In this document: positions 1 through 9,469 of the stretch, in pieces
Position numbering within the stretch: position 1 is the first letter of the stretch
How the letters are laid out: every line of letters starts with the position of its first letter
DNA from: Methanomicrobia archaeon
GTDB taxonomy: Archaea > Halobacteriota > Bog-38 > Methanoflorentales > Methanoflorentaceae
Direction of reading: 5' to 3'
NCBI GenBank assembly: GCA_015660915.1
Contig: JACTTZ010000007.1
Location: 28,604-92,603 of the forward strand
DNA: 64,000 bases
Position numbers and translations under genes: made by a program
Notes under the pieces: generated by a model
Seen by the model: the letters and a program-made list of their open reading frames with translations, nothing else
What the model was told of the DNA's origin: nothing
Database searches by the model: none

Positions 1-1525
1 CGTTGGTGCCATCGCCAGTCATTGCGACGAGCTTGCCATCTGTCTGCTCTCTGCTAACGATGTCTATCTTATCTTCAGGCTTGCTCTCGGGAACATAGTC
101 GTCGACGCCAGCCTCAGTGGCTATCGTTGCCGCGGTGAGCCGGTTATCGCCGGTGACCATAACGGTCTTGATTCCCATGCTCTTCAACTCGTGCAGCCTA
201 TCGCGCATTCCTGGCTTGACCGTATCTTTGAGGTGAATGACGCCGATGGGCTCACGATCAACCGATACGACGAGAGGTGTCGCTCCCTTGCGTGAAATCT
301 CGTCTACGATTTCTTTGAACCCTTTGGGTACGTAGTTCATGTAGGCTGACATCACGTCAAACGCCCCCTTACGGATCTCTGAGCCATCTGCCAAATCGAC
401 GCCACTCATCTTCGTATCTGCTGAGAAGTCGATCACATCCCTCACCTCGGGTTCGGCCAAATCAGGCACAAGCTTGCTTGCAAGCCTCACAATCGACCGA
501 CCTTCCGGGGTCTCGTCGCGCACTGAGGAGAGAAAAGCGGCCTTTGTGACGTCAGCGCCGGTCTTATCGCCGAAGGGGATAAATTCTTCCGCGAGTCTGT
601 TTCCAATCGTAATCGTCCCCGTCTTGTCTAGGATGAGGGTGTTGATATCTCCTGAGGCCTCAACGGCCTTTCCCGACTTGGCGATAACGTTGAACTGCGT
701 CACCCTGTCCATGCCGGCGATTCCGATTGCCGATAACAGACCGCCGATGGTCGTGGGGATGAGGCAGACGAGGAGAGCAATCAAGGTGGTCGCATCGACA
801 AATACGCCTTCGTAGCTCGCGAGGGCGTTGAGGGTCACGATGACGAGGAGGAATATCCACGTGAGGCCGGCGAGTACCATCGTAAGCGCTATTTCGTTCG
901 GCGTTTTTTGTCGCGAAGCCCCCTCGACCAGGGCGATCATTTTGTCGAGAAACGACTCTCCCGGATTTGCGGTGATGCGAATAGTAAGCTCGTCGCTCAA
1001 AAGTGTGGTACCGCCGGTTACTGAACTGAAATCACCCCCGCTCTCTCGTATGACCGGCGCTGACTCACCCGTTATCGCTGATTCGTCTACCGCACCCCTG
1101 CCCTTAATGACCTCGCCATCATTGGGGATCATATCGCCAGCCGTGACCCTGACGACGTCGCCTTTCACGAGAGAGTGCCCATCCACTTCGACGATCTCGT
1201 CGCCAACGACCTTCCTTGCGGTGATCTCCTTTTTTGTTTTCTTCAGGCTCTCTGCCTGAGCTTTGCCACGCCCCTCAGCGATTGCTTCAGAGAAGGTTGC
1301 GAAGAACACGGTTATCAGCAGAATTGCCGAAATCTGGCCGATGAACGTCGCCTTTCCGCTGCCTGATATCGCGGCAGAGACCGCCAGTATAAACGTATAG
1401 ACGAAGCCGACTTCGACGACAAACATGACCGGGTTCGCGATGAGCAGCCGTGGGTCGAACTTGCGTATCGATGCACGCAGCGCGTCAGTGAGCAACGTCC
1501 TGCTGTACCACTTCTGGTCAACCAC
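1..1525 (-). CDS. kdpB: KdpB1, K+-transporting P-type ATPase subunit B (3' end beyond the window)
   Basis: The catalytic subunit of the high-affinity KdpFABC potassium pump hydrolyses ATP through an aspartyl-phosphate in the membrane complex. The visible ~508 residues contain the N-terminal membrane helices, the TGES loop, the phosphorylation motif DKTGTIT, and end in the GDGTN hinge, so only the C-terminal membrane part is missing. I chose the GTG at 1525 because AGGAGG lies six bases upstream; the protein then begins VVDQKWYSR. It follows kdpA1 by 12 bases, so the two are co-transcribed. It is a diverged paralogue of kdpB2 at 3688-5700, clearly homologous throughout but not a recent copy. 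Family assignment is certain; only the end of the gene is unseen. Confidence 0.96.
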   Translation of the reverse strand, partial: MVDQKWYSRTLLTDALRASIRKFDPRLLIANPVMFVVEVGFVYTFILAVSAAISGSGKATFIGQISAILLITVFFATFSEAIAEGRGKAQAESLKKTKKEITARKVVGDEIVEVDGHSLVKGDVVRVTAGDMIPNDGEVIKGRGAVDESAITGESAPVIRESGGDFSSVTGGTTLLSDELTIRITANPGESFLDKMIALVEGASRQKTPNEIALTMVLAGLTWIFLLVIVTLNALASYEGVFVDATTLIALLVCLIPTTIGGLLSAIGIAGMDRVTQFNVIAKSGKAVEASGDINTLILDKTGTITIGNRLAEEFIPFGDKTGADVTKAAFLSSVRDETPEGRSIVRLASKLVPDLAEPEVRDVIDFSADTKMSGVDLADGSEIRKGAFDVMSAYMNYVPKGFKEIVDEISRKGATPLVVSVDREPIGVIHLKDTVKPGMRDRLHELKSMGIKTVMVTGDNRLTAATIATEAGVDDYVPESKPEDKIDIVSREQTDGKLVAMTGDGTN

Positions 1526-1537
1526 GATATTCCCTCC

Positions 1538-3244
1538 TCATAGTAGTGCCTCTCCTAATGGTCCGAGCACGAGCACCGGGAAAAACGTAAGCGCGCCGAG
1601 GATCACGATGACGCCGATCAAGATAAGACCAAAAAGCCACTTGTCGGTGCGAAACGTTCCAACATCGTACGGCGTGATCTTCTTTTGCATGAAAGAGTTT
1701 GAAACGAGGAGCATGAGCGGGAAGGTGACGTACCGGCCGAGCAGCATCGTGATCCCCAGGGTGTAGTTCAAAAAAGGCGTATCTGCGTGCAAACCGGCAA
1801 ACGCGGATCCATTGTTTGCCGCGGCCGTAGCATACGCGTAGAGCATCTCCGTGAAGCCATGAAACCCGGGGTTGCCCATTGCGCCTGCCGCGAACACGAC
1901 GCCTGCTGCGGTACCGCCAAGTATCAAGATCGGATGGACGAGAAATGCGAGCAAGGTGAGCTTAACCTCTTTAGATTCGATCTTTCGGCCGAGGTACTGT
2001 GGGGCGCGGCCCACCATGAGGCCTGCGATGAACACGGCGAGTATCACGTAGATCAGAATGCTCAACAGCCCGGACCCCTCGCCCGCAAACGGTGAGTTAA
2101 GCATGAGCAGACTTAGCGGGACTAACCCGCCGAGGGCAGTATAACTGTCTAACATGCTGTTTACTGATCCCGTTCCCGTAGAGGTCGTCGTCACGGTGAA
2201 TATCATCGACCCGCTGACGCCGAAGCGAACTTCCTTCCCCTGCATATTTCCCGCAGATTGGTTTACGGCTAAGTTCGAAAGCGCTTGGTTTGACGTCTCC
2301 GCAGCGAGGCCGATGCTGAGCATCACGACGAATATGACTATGAGCGCTCCGATGAGCACCCACGCCTCTCGAGTATTCCCTACGAGGACGCCAAACGCGT
2401 AAATTAATGAAATCGGCAACACGAGCATAGCAACTATTTCCACGACGTTCGTCACGGGAGTCGGGTTCTCATATGGGAAGGCGGAGTTCTGTGCGTAATA
2501 TCCGCCTCCGTTCGTCCCGAGATGCTTGATTGATTCAAGTGACGCAACGGGTCCCCGGTAGAGGGTGTCACTAGCCCCCTCTGCCGTTTTGTAAGTGAGG
2601 GGCCCATTGAGCGTTTGTGGAACGCCCTGCGCCACCAAAATGAGCGAAACGATCAAAGCAAGCGGGATTAGCACGCGCGTTAATGAACGCACAAAATCAA
2701 AGTAGAAGTTGCCCATCCCGGAAATTTGCCGAAACCCAGGTCGTTTGTCCCTGCTCGCAAATCCTCTGATAAACGCAGCACCGGCAGCCAGTCCTGTGGC
2801 CGCTGAGGTGAACATGAGAAACGTGATACAGACCATCTGGCTGAGGTAGGATAATTGTGTCTCGCCGGCATAGCTCTGCCAATTCGTGTTGGTGATGAAG
2901 CTTGTGGCAGTGTTAAACGCTTGATCGATCGCCATGTTTGGCGCGCCGTTCGGGTTGAGGGGAAGCGATGCCTGGTTTAGCAGAATGACGAGAACAACGA
3001 CGGCCATCAAGCCGTTGAGCAGCAAAAGGTTGAGGATGTAGCGCTTCACGCTCATGTTTTCAGTCGGATTAACACCGAGTATTCTAAACAAGGCGCGCTC
3101 GAACGGTCCAAAGAGCGTGTCGAATCGACTGCGTTCTTTAAAGTACACCGCGACGACGTAGCCTCCGACAGGGCGAGTGAGAGCTAGCACTACCACAATT
3201 ATTATTATGGCTTGAACAATCCCCGCGAAGTCCACTTGAACCAC
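1538..3244 (-). CDS. kdpA: KdpA1, potassium-binding channel-like subunit of the Kdp ATPase
   Basis: KdpA is the K+-selective pore of KdpFABC and belongs to the SKT/Trk channel superfamily. The protein has about ten hydrophobic segments and the glycine-containing filter stretches (SLGTNGGG-like LGTNGGGYY, NQSAGNMQGKEVRFG, AAANNGSAFAG). An open frame extends 50 codons upstream, but homology with KdpA2 begins only at VQVDFAGIVQ. I place the start at GTG 3244: its first base is the last base of the kdpF1 stop codon (TAGTG), and AAAGG lies just upstream. This implies translational coupling F1-A1-B1. The length of about 568 residues is normal for KdpA. Confidence 0.95.
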   Translation of the reverse strand: MVQVDFAGIVQAIIIIVVVLALTRPVGGYVVAVYFKERSRFDTLFGPFERALFRILGVNPTENMSVKRYILNLLLLNGLMAVVVLVILLNQASLPLNPNGAPNMAIDQAFNTATSFITNTNWQSYAGETQLSYLSQMVCITFLMFTSAATGLAAGAAFIRGFASRDKRPGFRQISGMGNFYFDFVRSLTRVLIPLALIVSLILVAQGVPQTLNGPLTYKTAEGASDTLYRGPVASLESIKHLGTNGGGYYAQNSAFPYENPTPVTNVVEIVAMLVLPISLIYAFGVLVGNTREAWVLIGALIVIFVVMLSIGLAAETSNQALSNLAVNQSAGNMQGKEVRFGVSGSMIFTVTTTSTGTGSVNSMLDSYTALGGLVPLSLLMLNSPFAGEGSGLLSILIYVILAVFIAGLMVGRAPQYLGRKIESKEVKLTLLAFLVHPILILGGTAAGVVFAAGAMGNPGFHGFTEMLYAYATAAANNGSAFAGLHADTPFLNYTLGITMLLGRYVTFPLMLLVSNSFMQKKITPYDVGTFRTDKWLFGLILIGVIVILGALTFFPVLVLGPLGEALL

Positions 3245-3333
3245 TAAAACCTTTCTGGATAGAGAATCACGTACGTGAGATAGAGGAGCAACAATAGAGC
3301 GATGGCCACGAACACGAGGTAAGAGGCATCCAT
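3244..3333 (-). CDS. kdpF: KdpF1, 29-residue membrane subunit of the Kdp ATPase
   Basis: This short ORF encodes 29 residues beginning MDASYLVFVAIALL and ending YPERF. It is a single hydrophobic helix with the charged C-terminal PERF tail that characterises KdpF, the lipid-like stabilising subunit of KdpFABC. Its TAG stop overlaps the GTG start of kdpA1 by one base, as expected for the canonical kdpFABC order. It is below usual gene-calling length cut-offs. The second copy, 160 bases upstream in transcription order, has the same C-terminal half (LTYV, PERF). Confidence 0.85.
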   Translation of the reverse strand: MDASYLVFVAIALLLLLYLTYVILYPERF

Positions 3334-3491
3334 CGAATCCTATGATAGGTATTGTTCTATAAAATACCCGCGGCTTGCATTTTACGCCTTCCATCGCAAA
3401 GCAAATGAGCGTGGGCTTGGCGAAAAAGGCGTTGAAACTTCTGGGTGTCGAGAAGAATAAAGAAGGGCTGCCTCAGCTCATCCGCGCAGTC

Positions 3492-3629
3492 CTAAAATCG
3501 TTCTGGGCGAAACAGCACGTAAGTGAGATAGCCAACCAGGATAATTCCGAGGATAACAAAGGCAATGTAAATTAGGGTATCACTCGAAGCGATAATGTCC
3601 GTAAATATTTGTGACACAAGCATATACAT
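3492..3629 (-). CDS. kdpF: KdpF2, 45-residue KdpF-like membrane peptide
   Basis: This ORF encodes 45 residues: a ~12-residue polar lead, then a hydrophobic helix and the same LTYV...RPERF tail as kdpF1. It lies between the kdpB2 stop (3688) and kdpF1 (3333), not in front of a kdpA, so it occupies an unusual position at the end of the second kdpAB pair. The ATG at 3629 gives the longest form; an internal ATG at 3623 is equally possible. Either it serves the A2-B2 pump from a downstream position, or it marks the start of a kdpFA copy whose kdpA has been lost. The following 158 bases contain no gene that I can support. Confidence 0.7.
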   Translation of the reverse strand: MYMLVSQIFTDIIASSDTLIYIAFVILGIILVGYLTYVLFRPERF

Positions 3630-3687
3630 CAACTAATCGGCTAATCTTATGACGTAAATATTCAGCTCTTTGAAGGCATGCAGGGCA

Positions 3688-5700
3688 TTAAACTACAATA
3701 TGCAGGTAATTCACTAACAGATCGATGGCTTTAATAGCGATAAACGGGGTGAGCAATCCGCCTATACCGTAAACCGCGACGTTTCTTACCAGCGTTGAAG
3801 TAGCATCTTTTGGCTTATATTTTACCCCTCTCATAGCGAGTGGAATCAATGCGAGAATGACGAACGTGTTAAAGATAACGGCCGACAATATCGCACTATG
3901 TGGTGACTGCAGGTTTATGAAATCAAGCTTGCTAATCGCCGGAAGCGTTGCGGCAAATATGGCCGGCAGTATCGTAAAATATTTGGCGAAATCGGTTACA
4001 ACGCTGAAAGTCGTGATTGACCCTCGCGTCATAAGGAGCTGTTTTCCGATCCCTACGACGGCAATCAACTTAGTTGGATCGCTATCGAGATCAATCATGT
4101 TCGCCGCCTCTTTAGCCGCCTGTGTTCCGCTATTCATTGCAAGCCCCACGTCGGCTTGAGCAAGGGCGGGGGCGTCGTTCGTCCCGTCTCCGGTCATCGC
4201 GACAATTTTCCCCTGCTTTTGTTCGGCTTCCACGATCTTTATTTTGTCCTCTGGTTTGCTCTCGGCAACGTAGTCGTCGACGCCCGCTTCAGCCGCGATT
4301 GTCGCTGCGGTGAGCCGGTTATCACCGGTGACCATGATAGTTTTAATGCCCATTTCCCTTAGCTCTTGTAACCGCTCGCGCATGCCCGGCTTAACCGTGT
4401 CTTTGAGATGAATGACTCCTATCGGCTCTCTGTCCACGGATACGACGAGTGGCGTCGCTCCGCGCTGCGCGATTCCGTCGATAACTTCTCTAAACCCTTG
4501 TGGGACGTAGCGCACATAGTCGCTCATGACATCGAAGGCACCCTTCCGCACCTCCCTGCCGTCAGCCAGATCAACCCCACTCATCTTTGTCGATGCCGAG
4601 AACTCGATGACGTTTTTGACGTCAGGGCGTGTCAAGTCGGGAATCAGTTTTTGCGCGAGGGCGACGATGGATCTGCCCTCTGGGGTCTCGTCGCAGACCG
4701 ACGAGAGATACGATGCGCGCGTGACGTCAGCCTCCGTTTTATCGCCTAACGGGATGAACTCCTCTGCCAGTCGGTTCCCAATGGTGATGGTGCCTGTTTT
4801 GTCGAGTATGATGGTGTTCACATCACCTGCAGCTTCAACGGCTCTCCCGGAAGTGGCGATGACGTTGAACTGCGTTACCCTGTCCATCCCGGCGATGCCG
4901 ATTGCCGGCAATAGCCCACCAATGGTCGTCGGGGCAAGACATGCGAGCAGCCCGTATAACACCGTGATGTCGCTTGTGACGCCCAAGAAGCTGCCTAGGG
5001 TGTTGAAGGTGATGATGATGACCGTGAGTATCCACGTGAAACCTGCGAGGACGGTAGTCAGGGCGAGTTCGTTGGGCGTCTTTTGTCTTGTCGCCCCTTC
5101 GACCAGCGCGATCATCTTGTCCAGGAAAGACTCGCCCGGATTTGCTGTGATCTCTATTAACAGCTCATCGCTCAGAAGCGTCGTGCCGCCGGTCACCGAG
5201 GTAAAGTCGCCACCACTCTCTCGTATCACCGGCGCTGATTCGCCGGTTATCGCCGACTCATCGACGGAGCCACTGCCTTTGATCACGTCTCCGTCATTGG
5301 GGATCGTGTCGCCTGCCCGAACAATGACCCTGTCACCTTTCACCAGTTCGGATGAATCCACCTCAGTTATCGTACCATCATCGGCTATTTTTTGGGCACG
5401 CACCTCTTTCCTCGTCTTTCTGAGGCTTTCTGCTTGAGCTCTGCCCCTCCCCTCTGAAAGCGCTTCTGCGAACGTAGAAAACCACACGGTAAGCAGCAAG
5501 AGTATTGATATTTCCGTGTTGAACAGAGCAACGCTCGATCCGAAAATCCAGGCGCCGATAGCTAGGATGAGCGCGAAGAAGAAGCTGACCTCGACGACGA
5601 ACATGACGGGGTTGCCGATCACGTGTCGAGGGCTCAGTTTCTTAATCGAGTCAGCAAAAGCGTCGACCAGAATTTTTCTGCTGTAAACTCCATTGCTCAT
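3688..5700 (-). CDS. kdpB: KdpB2, complete K+-transporting ATPase subunit B
   Basis: This full-length 670-residue KdpB hydrolyses ATP to drive K+ uptake through KdpA. It has all P-type ATPase signatures: the TGES actuator loop, the phosphorylated aspartate in DKTGTIT, and the hinge TGDGTNDAPAL. These are followed by three C-terminal membrane segments ending near the gene end. The start is an ATG preceded by AGGAGG, only eight bases after the kdpA2 stop, so A2 and B2 form an operon. Its close relation to kdpB1 shows duplication of the whole kdpAB unit. Confidence 0.97.
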   Translation of the reverse strand: MSNGVYSRKILVDAFADSIKKLSPRHVIGNPVMFVVEVSFFFALILAIGAWIFGSSVALFNTEISILLLLTVWFSTFAEALSEGRGRAQAESLRKTRKEVRAQKIADDGTITEVDSSELVKGDRVIVRAGDTIPNDGDVIKGSGSVDESAITGESAPVIRESGGDFTSVTGGTTLLSDELLIEITANPGESFLDKMIALVEGATRQKTPNELALTTVLAGFTWILTVIIITFNTLGSFLGVTSDITVLYGLLACLAPTTIGGLLPAIGIAGMDRVTQFNVIATSGRAVEAAGDVNTIILDKTGTITIGNRLAEEFIPLGDKTEADVTRASYLSSVCDETPEGRSIVALAQKLIPDLTRPDVKNVIEFSASTKMSGVDLADGREVRKGAFDVMSDYVRYVPQGFREVIDGIAQRGATPLVVSVDREPIGVIHLKDTVKPGMRERLQELREMGIKTIMVTGDNRLTAATIAAEAGVDDYVAESKPEDKIKIVEAEQKQGKIVAMTGDGTNDAPALAQADVGLAMNSGTQAAKEAANMIDLDSDPTKLIAVVGIGKQLLMTRGSITTFSVVTDFAKYFTILPAIFAATLPAISKLDFINLQSPHSAILSAVIFNTFVILALIPLAMRGVKYKPKDATSTLVRNVAVYGIGGLLTPFIAIKAIDLLVNYLHIVV

Positions 5701-5708
5701 TGTGCCTC

Positions 5709-7406
5709 CTAGATAGTGGCAAGCGCCTGTCCGAGGGATCCAAAGATGAGGAGCGGGAAGAACGTCAGAAGGTTAAGGATGACGACGACCCCGATGAAGA
5801 CGGCCCCGAAAATCCACGTATCGGTTCGCATAGTGCCAATATCGAAGGGCACTATTTTCTTGTGCAAGAAAACCTCAGCGACGAACAACATGAGGATGAA
5901 CGTGCCATAGCGCCCCACCGCGAACACGAGGGCCATTGAATAATTCAGGAAGGGCGATACCGAAAGTCCCGCAAATGCCGACCCGTTGTTTGCAGCCGCT
6001 GAGAGGTACGCGTACGCAAGCTCGGCAAAGCCCTGAAATCCTGGGTTTAAGGTCTGACTCGCCGCAAAAAGGACGCCGAGCGTCGTGAACGTAAATACGA
6101 GGAAAGGGTGAATCAAGAAGGAAAACACCGTCAATTTCGTCTCATACCCTTCGATTTTCCGCCCCAGGTATTGCGGCGTTCTCCCCACCATCAGGCCCAC
6201 GATGAATACCGAGAGTATGACGAAGATTAAGATGTTGATCATTCCGCACCCAACGCCCCCAAATACGCAATTCAACATCATCATCGCCTGTAGAGAGGTC
6301 GCGCCCCACGGGCCCCAGCTGTCATGCATGCTGGTCACCGCTCCGACCGCACCAGCGGTCGTCCACGCCCCGAACTGAGCGGAGCTGACGTCACCGAACC
6401 GTACCTCTTTCCCCTCCATATTTCCCGCAGATTGGTTCACGGCGAGGCCTGAGAGCGCGGGGTTTGATGACTCGGATATCATGTTAATGACAAGAGCTGC
6501 GCTGAGTATGACTAACACTGCGCAGATCAAGACCCACCCCTCCTTGGTATTTCCCACCATCGTGCCGTATGCGTAGATAAATCCTGACGCTATCAAGATC
6601 ATGAGGAGGATTTCCACCGCATTGGTTGCCGGGGTTGGGTTCTCATAGGGGTTAGCGGAGTTTTGTCCGTAGTACCCGCCTCCGTTTGAGCCGAGCATCT
6701 TTACCGACTCCATTGAAGCGACAGGCCCTAGGTACAGCGTCGCGGTTTGGTTCTCAATCGTGGTGTAATGAACGGGCCCGCTCAACGTCTGGGGAATGCC
6801 CTGGGCGACAAAAAAAAGTGAAAGGATGAGGCAAAGGGGCACGAGTATCCGGGTTATGGATCGCACAAAGTCGAAGTAGAAGTTGCCCACGTGTTCGATC
6901 TTCCTGAATCCGGCCCGTGGCTCTTTGCTCGAAAACCCCCTGATGACCGCCACTCCGATGGCCATTCCCGTGGCTGCGGAGGTGAACTGGAGAAACGTGA
7001 GCATCAGCTGGCTGAGGTACGATGCCTGTGTCTCGCCTGCGTAAAACTGCCAGTTCGTATTCGTGATGAAGCTCGTGGCGGTATTCACTGCCAGATCAAG
7101 ACTCATGCCGGGCGCTTGGTTAGGGTTCAGGGGGAGGGACCCTTGGAATAGGAGAATGAAAAAAACGGGTACCCACATGCACGCGTTGACCAACAGGAGA
7201 TTGCCGATGTAACGTTTGGCGCTCATCCCCTCATTCGGGTTGACGCCGAGTGCCCGAAACAGAAGGCGCTCGACAGGTCCAAAAAACGCATCGAATCTGC
7301 TCCGCTCTTTGTAATAAGTCTGGACAATGTATCGGCCCATAGGGCGGATCAAGAGCAGCTGGACGACGATGATGACTACAACCGCGATGATTGCCGTCAG
7401 ATCCAC
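5709..7406 (-). CDS. kdpA: KdpA2, potassium-binding subunit of the second Kdp ATPase
   Basis: This is a 565-residue KdpA with about ten membrane helices and the pore-loop signatures LGSNGGGYYGQNSANPYENPTP (in part), NQSAGNMEGKEVRFG and NNGSAFAG. It starts at GTG 7406 with a G-rich stretch (GGGGGT) about five bases upstream, and no KdpF-like ORF precedes it. A TATA-like AGATATATG lies roughly 20-30 bases upstream of the start, which would give a very short leader. This gene is the first of the minus-strand kdp cluster, so the promoter for the cluster probably lies in 7407-7690. Confidence 0.95.
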   Translation of the reverse strand: MDLTAIIAVVVIIVVQLLLIRPMGRYIVQTYYKERSRFDAFFGPVERLLFRALGVNPNEGMSAKRYIGNLLLVNACMWVPVFFILLFQGSLPLNPNQAPGMSLDLAVNTATSFITNTNWQFYAGETQASYLSQLMLTFLQFTSAATGMAIGVAVIRGFSSKEPRAGFRKIEHVGNFYFDFVRSITRILVPLCLILSLFFVAQGIPQTLSGPVHYTTIENQTATLYLGPVASMESVKMLGSNGGGYYGQNSANPYENPTPATNAVEILLMILIASGFIYAYGTMVGNTKEGWVLICAVLVILSAALVINMISESSNPALSGLAVNQSAGNMEGKEVRFGDVSSAQFGAWTTAGAVGAVTSMHDSWGPWGATSLQAMMMLNCVFGGVGCGMINILIFVILSVFIVGLMVGRTPQYLGRKIEGYETKLTVFSFLIHPFLVFTFTTLGVLFAASQTLNPGFQGFAELAYAYLSAAANNGSAFAGLSVSPFLNYSMALVFAVGRYGTFILMLFVAEVFLHKKIVPFDIGTMRTDTWIFGAVFIGVVVILNLLTFFPLLIFGSLGQALATI

Positions 7407-7742
7407 TTTATACCCCCGATTCTTTGCATATATCTTTTCTGATGCAGCTGCAGGTCAGGGATGCCCGTGATCTGACCATACCCGTGGCATGCGGTGGCCG
7501 CAGTTGTAGTGGCAGCGTGTAGACAGGACGTAAACGCTAACCCGTCCCTGATGCGCCCATTCTATATGAAACTTACCTACGAAAAATGGATTTATCTGCG
7601 CGTTTTCCGGCAATCTCGCTGTTCTGGTCTGCAACTAGTAATCTAAAACGGGCGAGGGCTGCAAGCGCCGTTATACTTCGTGGGAAGTGTATATATAGCT
7701 GCTTTGAAAAGTTAGGAGCAAAAACGAAGGGGCTCCTAAGAA
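7407..7742. promoter_or_regulatory. Divergent intergenic region between kdpA2 and the usp gene
   Basis: These 336 bases carry no gene. They separate the minus-strand kdp cluster from the plus-strand usp gene. A TATA box (TATATATA, about 7690-7697) lies 46-53 bases before the usp ATG and is the best promoter candidate for that gene. A TATA-like element near 7425-7435 faces kdpA2. I saw no KdpE-type operator that I could defend. Confidence 0.5.
7712..7739 (+). promoter_or_regulatory. Perfect 8-bp hairpin directly before the usp start codon
   Basis: The sequence reads TTAGGAGC, twelve bases, GCTCCTAA, and then three bases before the ATG at 7743. The 5' arm contains the purine-rich AGGAG that would serve as the ribosome binding site. 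If the transcript starts near 7715-7722 (25 bases after the TATA box), the hairpin would form the very 5' end of the mRNA and could limit translation. Alternatively it may be a protein operator. The palindrome is seen directly; its role is inference. Confidence 0.5.
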
Positions 7743-8510
7743 ATGTACGGACGCATATTGTTACCGGTATCAAACCCGCGAAATGCTGAATACACGCTTA
7801 AGGCAGCCTTACAGTTGCTCGATCCTGATGGCACAATCGTCTTATTAAGTGTGGTCGGAACGCGCGAGGATTATCCCGATCGTGCTGAGAGCTATCGGAA
7901 AAAGACTAATCTCGTGACGCGGCTGATGAAATCAGTAGCACCTGACAGAGCCGAGGTCGTGCCCGAAATTATGCTCTCATCATCGATTCGCGATACGATC
8001 CTTAGTCAGATAGCCACGCACAACATCGACCTAGCGATTCTAGGCTACAGCTTGCAATCAACCCTGTATAAGATCAGGTACGGCGACGTCATTTACCCAC
8101 TGATGAAAGATGCGCCCTGTGATGTGATCCTGTCTAACTTGAAATACGAGAGCACTTTTGAGCGAATACTCGTCCCATCGGCGGGGTACAAACACTCTAT
8201 ACAAGCGGTCCAGGTGGCACGGGCCCTTGCCGAGAATGCGCAGGGTCGCATTACCCTCCTTCACATCGCAGAGCCCAACGAAAGCGATACGCAGGCCGAT
8301 TTGCAGCTGCTCGCTTCCACGTACGATAACGTAGACATCAGCATCTTCTCTGGCCCTGTTGTTGAACAGATCACTACAGTCTCTAAAGATTACGATCTCA
8401 TCATCATGGGGGCTTCAGAGCGGTCTCGGGGAGCAAGCGCGATTTTCGGGACGGTAGTGGACAAAGTTATCGAACAGACAGACAGAAATATCTTCGTCGT
8501 GCGTGCGTAG
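7743..8510 (+). CDS. Tandem UspA-domain universal stress protein
   Basis: The 255-residue protein consists of two UspA (Rossmann-like) domains. The first starts MYGRILLPVS; the second starts FERILVPSAG and ends with the usual nucleotide-loop region near IIMGASERSRGASAIFGTV. Usp proteins bind ATP or other nucleotides and act in stress signalling in the cytoplasm. In bacteria a Usp domain is part of the KdpD sensor, so its place between kdpA and kdpC suggests a regulatory partner of the Kdp pump; that link is inference. It converges on kdpC with only two bases between the stop codons. Confidence 0.9.
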   Translation: MYGRILLPVSNPRNAEYTLKAALQLLDPDGTIVLLSVVGTREDYPDRAESYRKKTNLVTRLMKSVAPDRAEVVPEIMLSSSIRDTILSQIATHNIDLAILGYSLQSTLYKIRYGDVIYPLMKDAPCDVILSNLKYESTFERILVPSAGYKHSIQAVQVARALAENAQGRITLLHIAEPNESDTQADLQLLASTYDNVDISIFSGPVVEQITTVSKDYDLIIMGASERSRGASAIFGTVVDKVIEQTDRNIFVVRA

Positions 8511-8512
8511 GG

Positions 8513-9139
8513 TCACGTGGCGGTCGAGTTTGTGGCCGTTGCATTCGAGGCCAGTGCGTTGAGCGCCGTCGCGTTCGCCTCTGCAGCGTTCAGCGTCGCA
8601 GGGGTCAATAAACTATCTAATGCGAGATTGAGCTGTAACACGTTCACGCGCGGCTCTCCAAAGACCCCGGCAACAGGATTCTCGGTATACTGGTTGACGA
8701 GTCTCGTGAGTACATCCTGGGATATGCCGGTTAGGTTTGATATACGCGGAATTTGGAGAAGGGCGCTCTCAGGTGCGATGTTAGGATCAGCTCCGGATCC
8801 CGATTGTGTCACTAGGTCGATCGGTACGAGACTAATGGATGGATTGAGGCTCTTTTGATACGCGACCTGCTGACTCACGTTCGCGATGAGGGCAGGATTG
8901 TTTGGTCCCCAATTGGACACCCCGGATGGTCTCGATTGAAAGTGCATCGGATCGCTAAAGGGCTGTCCGACTAAGGCCGAGCCCACAACTGTGCCGTTTT
9001 GCGTGAGTAAGCTTCCTTCGGCAGCCGGCTTGTCAGCTATCTGTGCGATCCCCACCAGTAAGAGCGGAAAAACCAAGCCGCATAATACTAAAAAGACCAC
9101 AGTCGTCTTTAATGCTGCAAACAGGTCACTTTTTAGCAT
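8513..9139 (-). CDS. kdpC: KdpC, K+-transporting ATPase subunit C
   Basis: KdpC is the single-span periplasmic/extracytoplasmic subunit that stabilises KdpFABC. The protein begins MLKSDLFAALKTT, has one membrane segment (about residues 13-33), and then the conserved blocks VGSALVGQ, FHSRPS-like FQSRPSG, SNWGPNNPAL, and GSGADPNIAP near the centre. An in-frame TTG at 9232 would add 31 basic residues; I prefer the ATG at 9139 because the 208-residue product matches the usual size. The C-terminus is an alanine/asparagine/threonine-rich tail with several N-x-T/S sequons. It is separated from the kdpAB pairs by the convergent usp gene. Confidence 0.92.
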   Translation of the reverse strand: MLKSDLFAALKTTVVFLVLCGLVFPLLLVGIAQIADKPAAEGSLLTQNGTVVGSALVGQPFSDPMHFQSRPSGVSNWGPNNPALIANVSQQVAYQKSLNPSISLVPIDLVTQSGSGADPNIAPESALLQIPRISNLTGISQDVLTRLVNQYTENPVAGVFGEPRVNVLQLNLALDSLLTPATLNAAEANATALNALASNATATNSTAT

Positions 9140-9469
9140 TGATGCCGCATTGAAACGTATTCGCTTAAATATCTTGCGCGCCGTGCGCGTGGTTCGCGCT
9201 CGTTTGAATGCGCCACAATCTTTTTTTCGCAATGAGAGAATAGGGGGTAGCTAATCTCGGCAGCGGTTTCACATTTAAGATCCATACCCTATGAAGTGCG
9301 ATTAGCTGCAAGTGCAGATTGGTCTATATGAGGACGTTAATAGCAGCACACACCTATGTCACTCAATAAGCGGCTGGACGATTGATAGTTGTTGCCTTCA
9401 AAGACGATTCGTTGACTGAGCAAGCCATATATTGAGCAATTGTTAAAGGACTACGAAAGGGAGGGGCTC
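9140..9469 (+). promoter_or_regulatory. Intergenic region with promoter of the decarboxylase gene
   Basis: This divergent spacer holds no gene. A TATA box (CATATATT, about 9426-9433) lies ~40 bases before the chosen ATG at 9470 and would place the transcript start near 9455, just upstream of a strong GGGAGGGG ribosome binding site. I saw no further repeats or structured RNA in it. Confidence 0.5.

Noticed and set aside
4526..5437. Long plus-strand open frame opposite kdpB2
   Set aside because: It is antisense to a certain gene, is Ser/Thr/Pro-rich low-complexity, and mirrors the codon bias of kdpB; the same happens opposite kdpB1.
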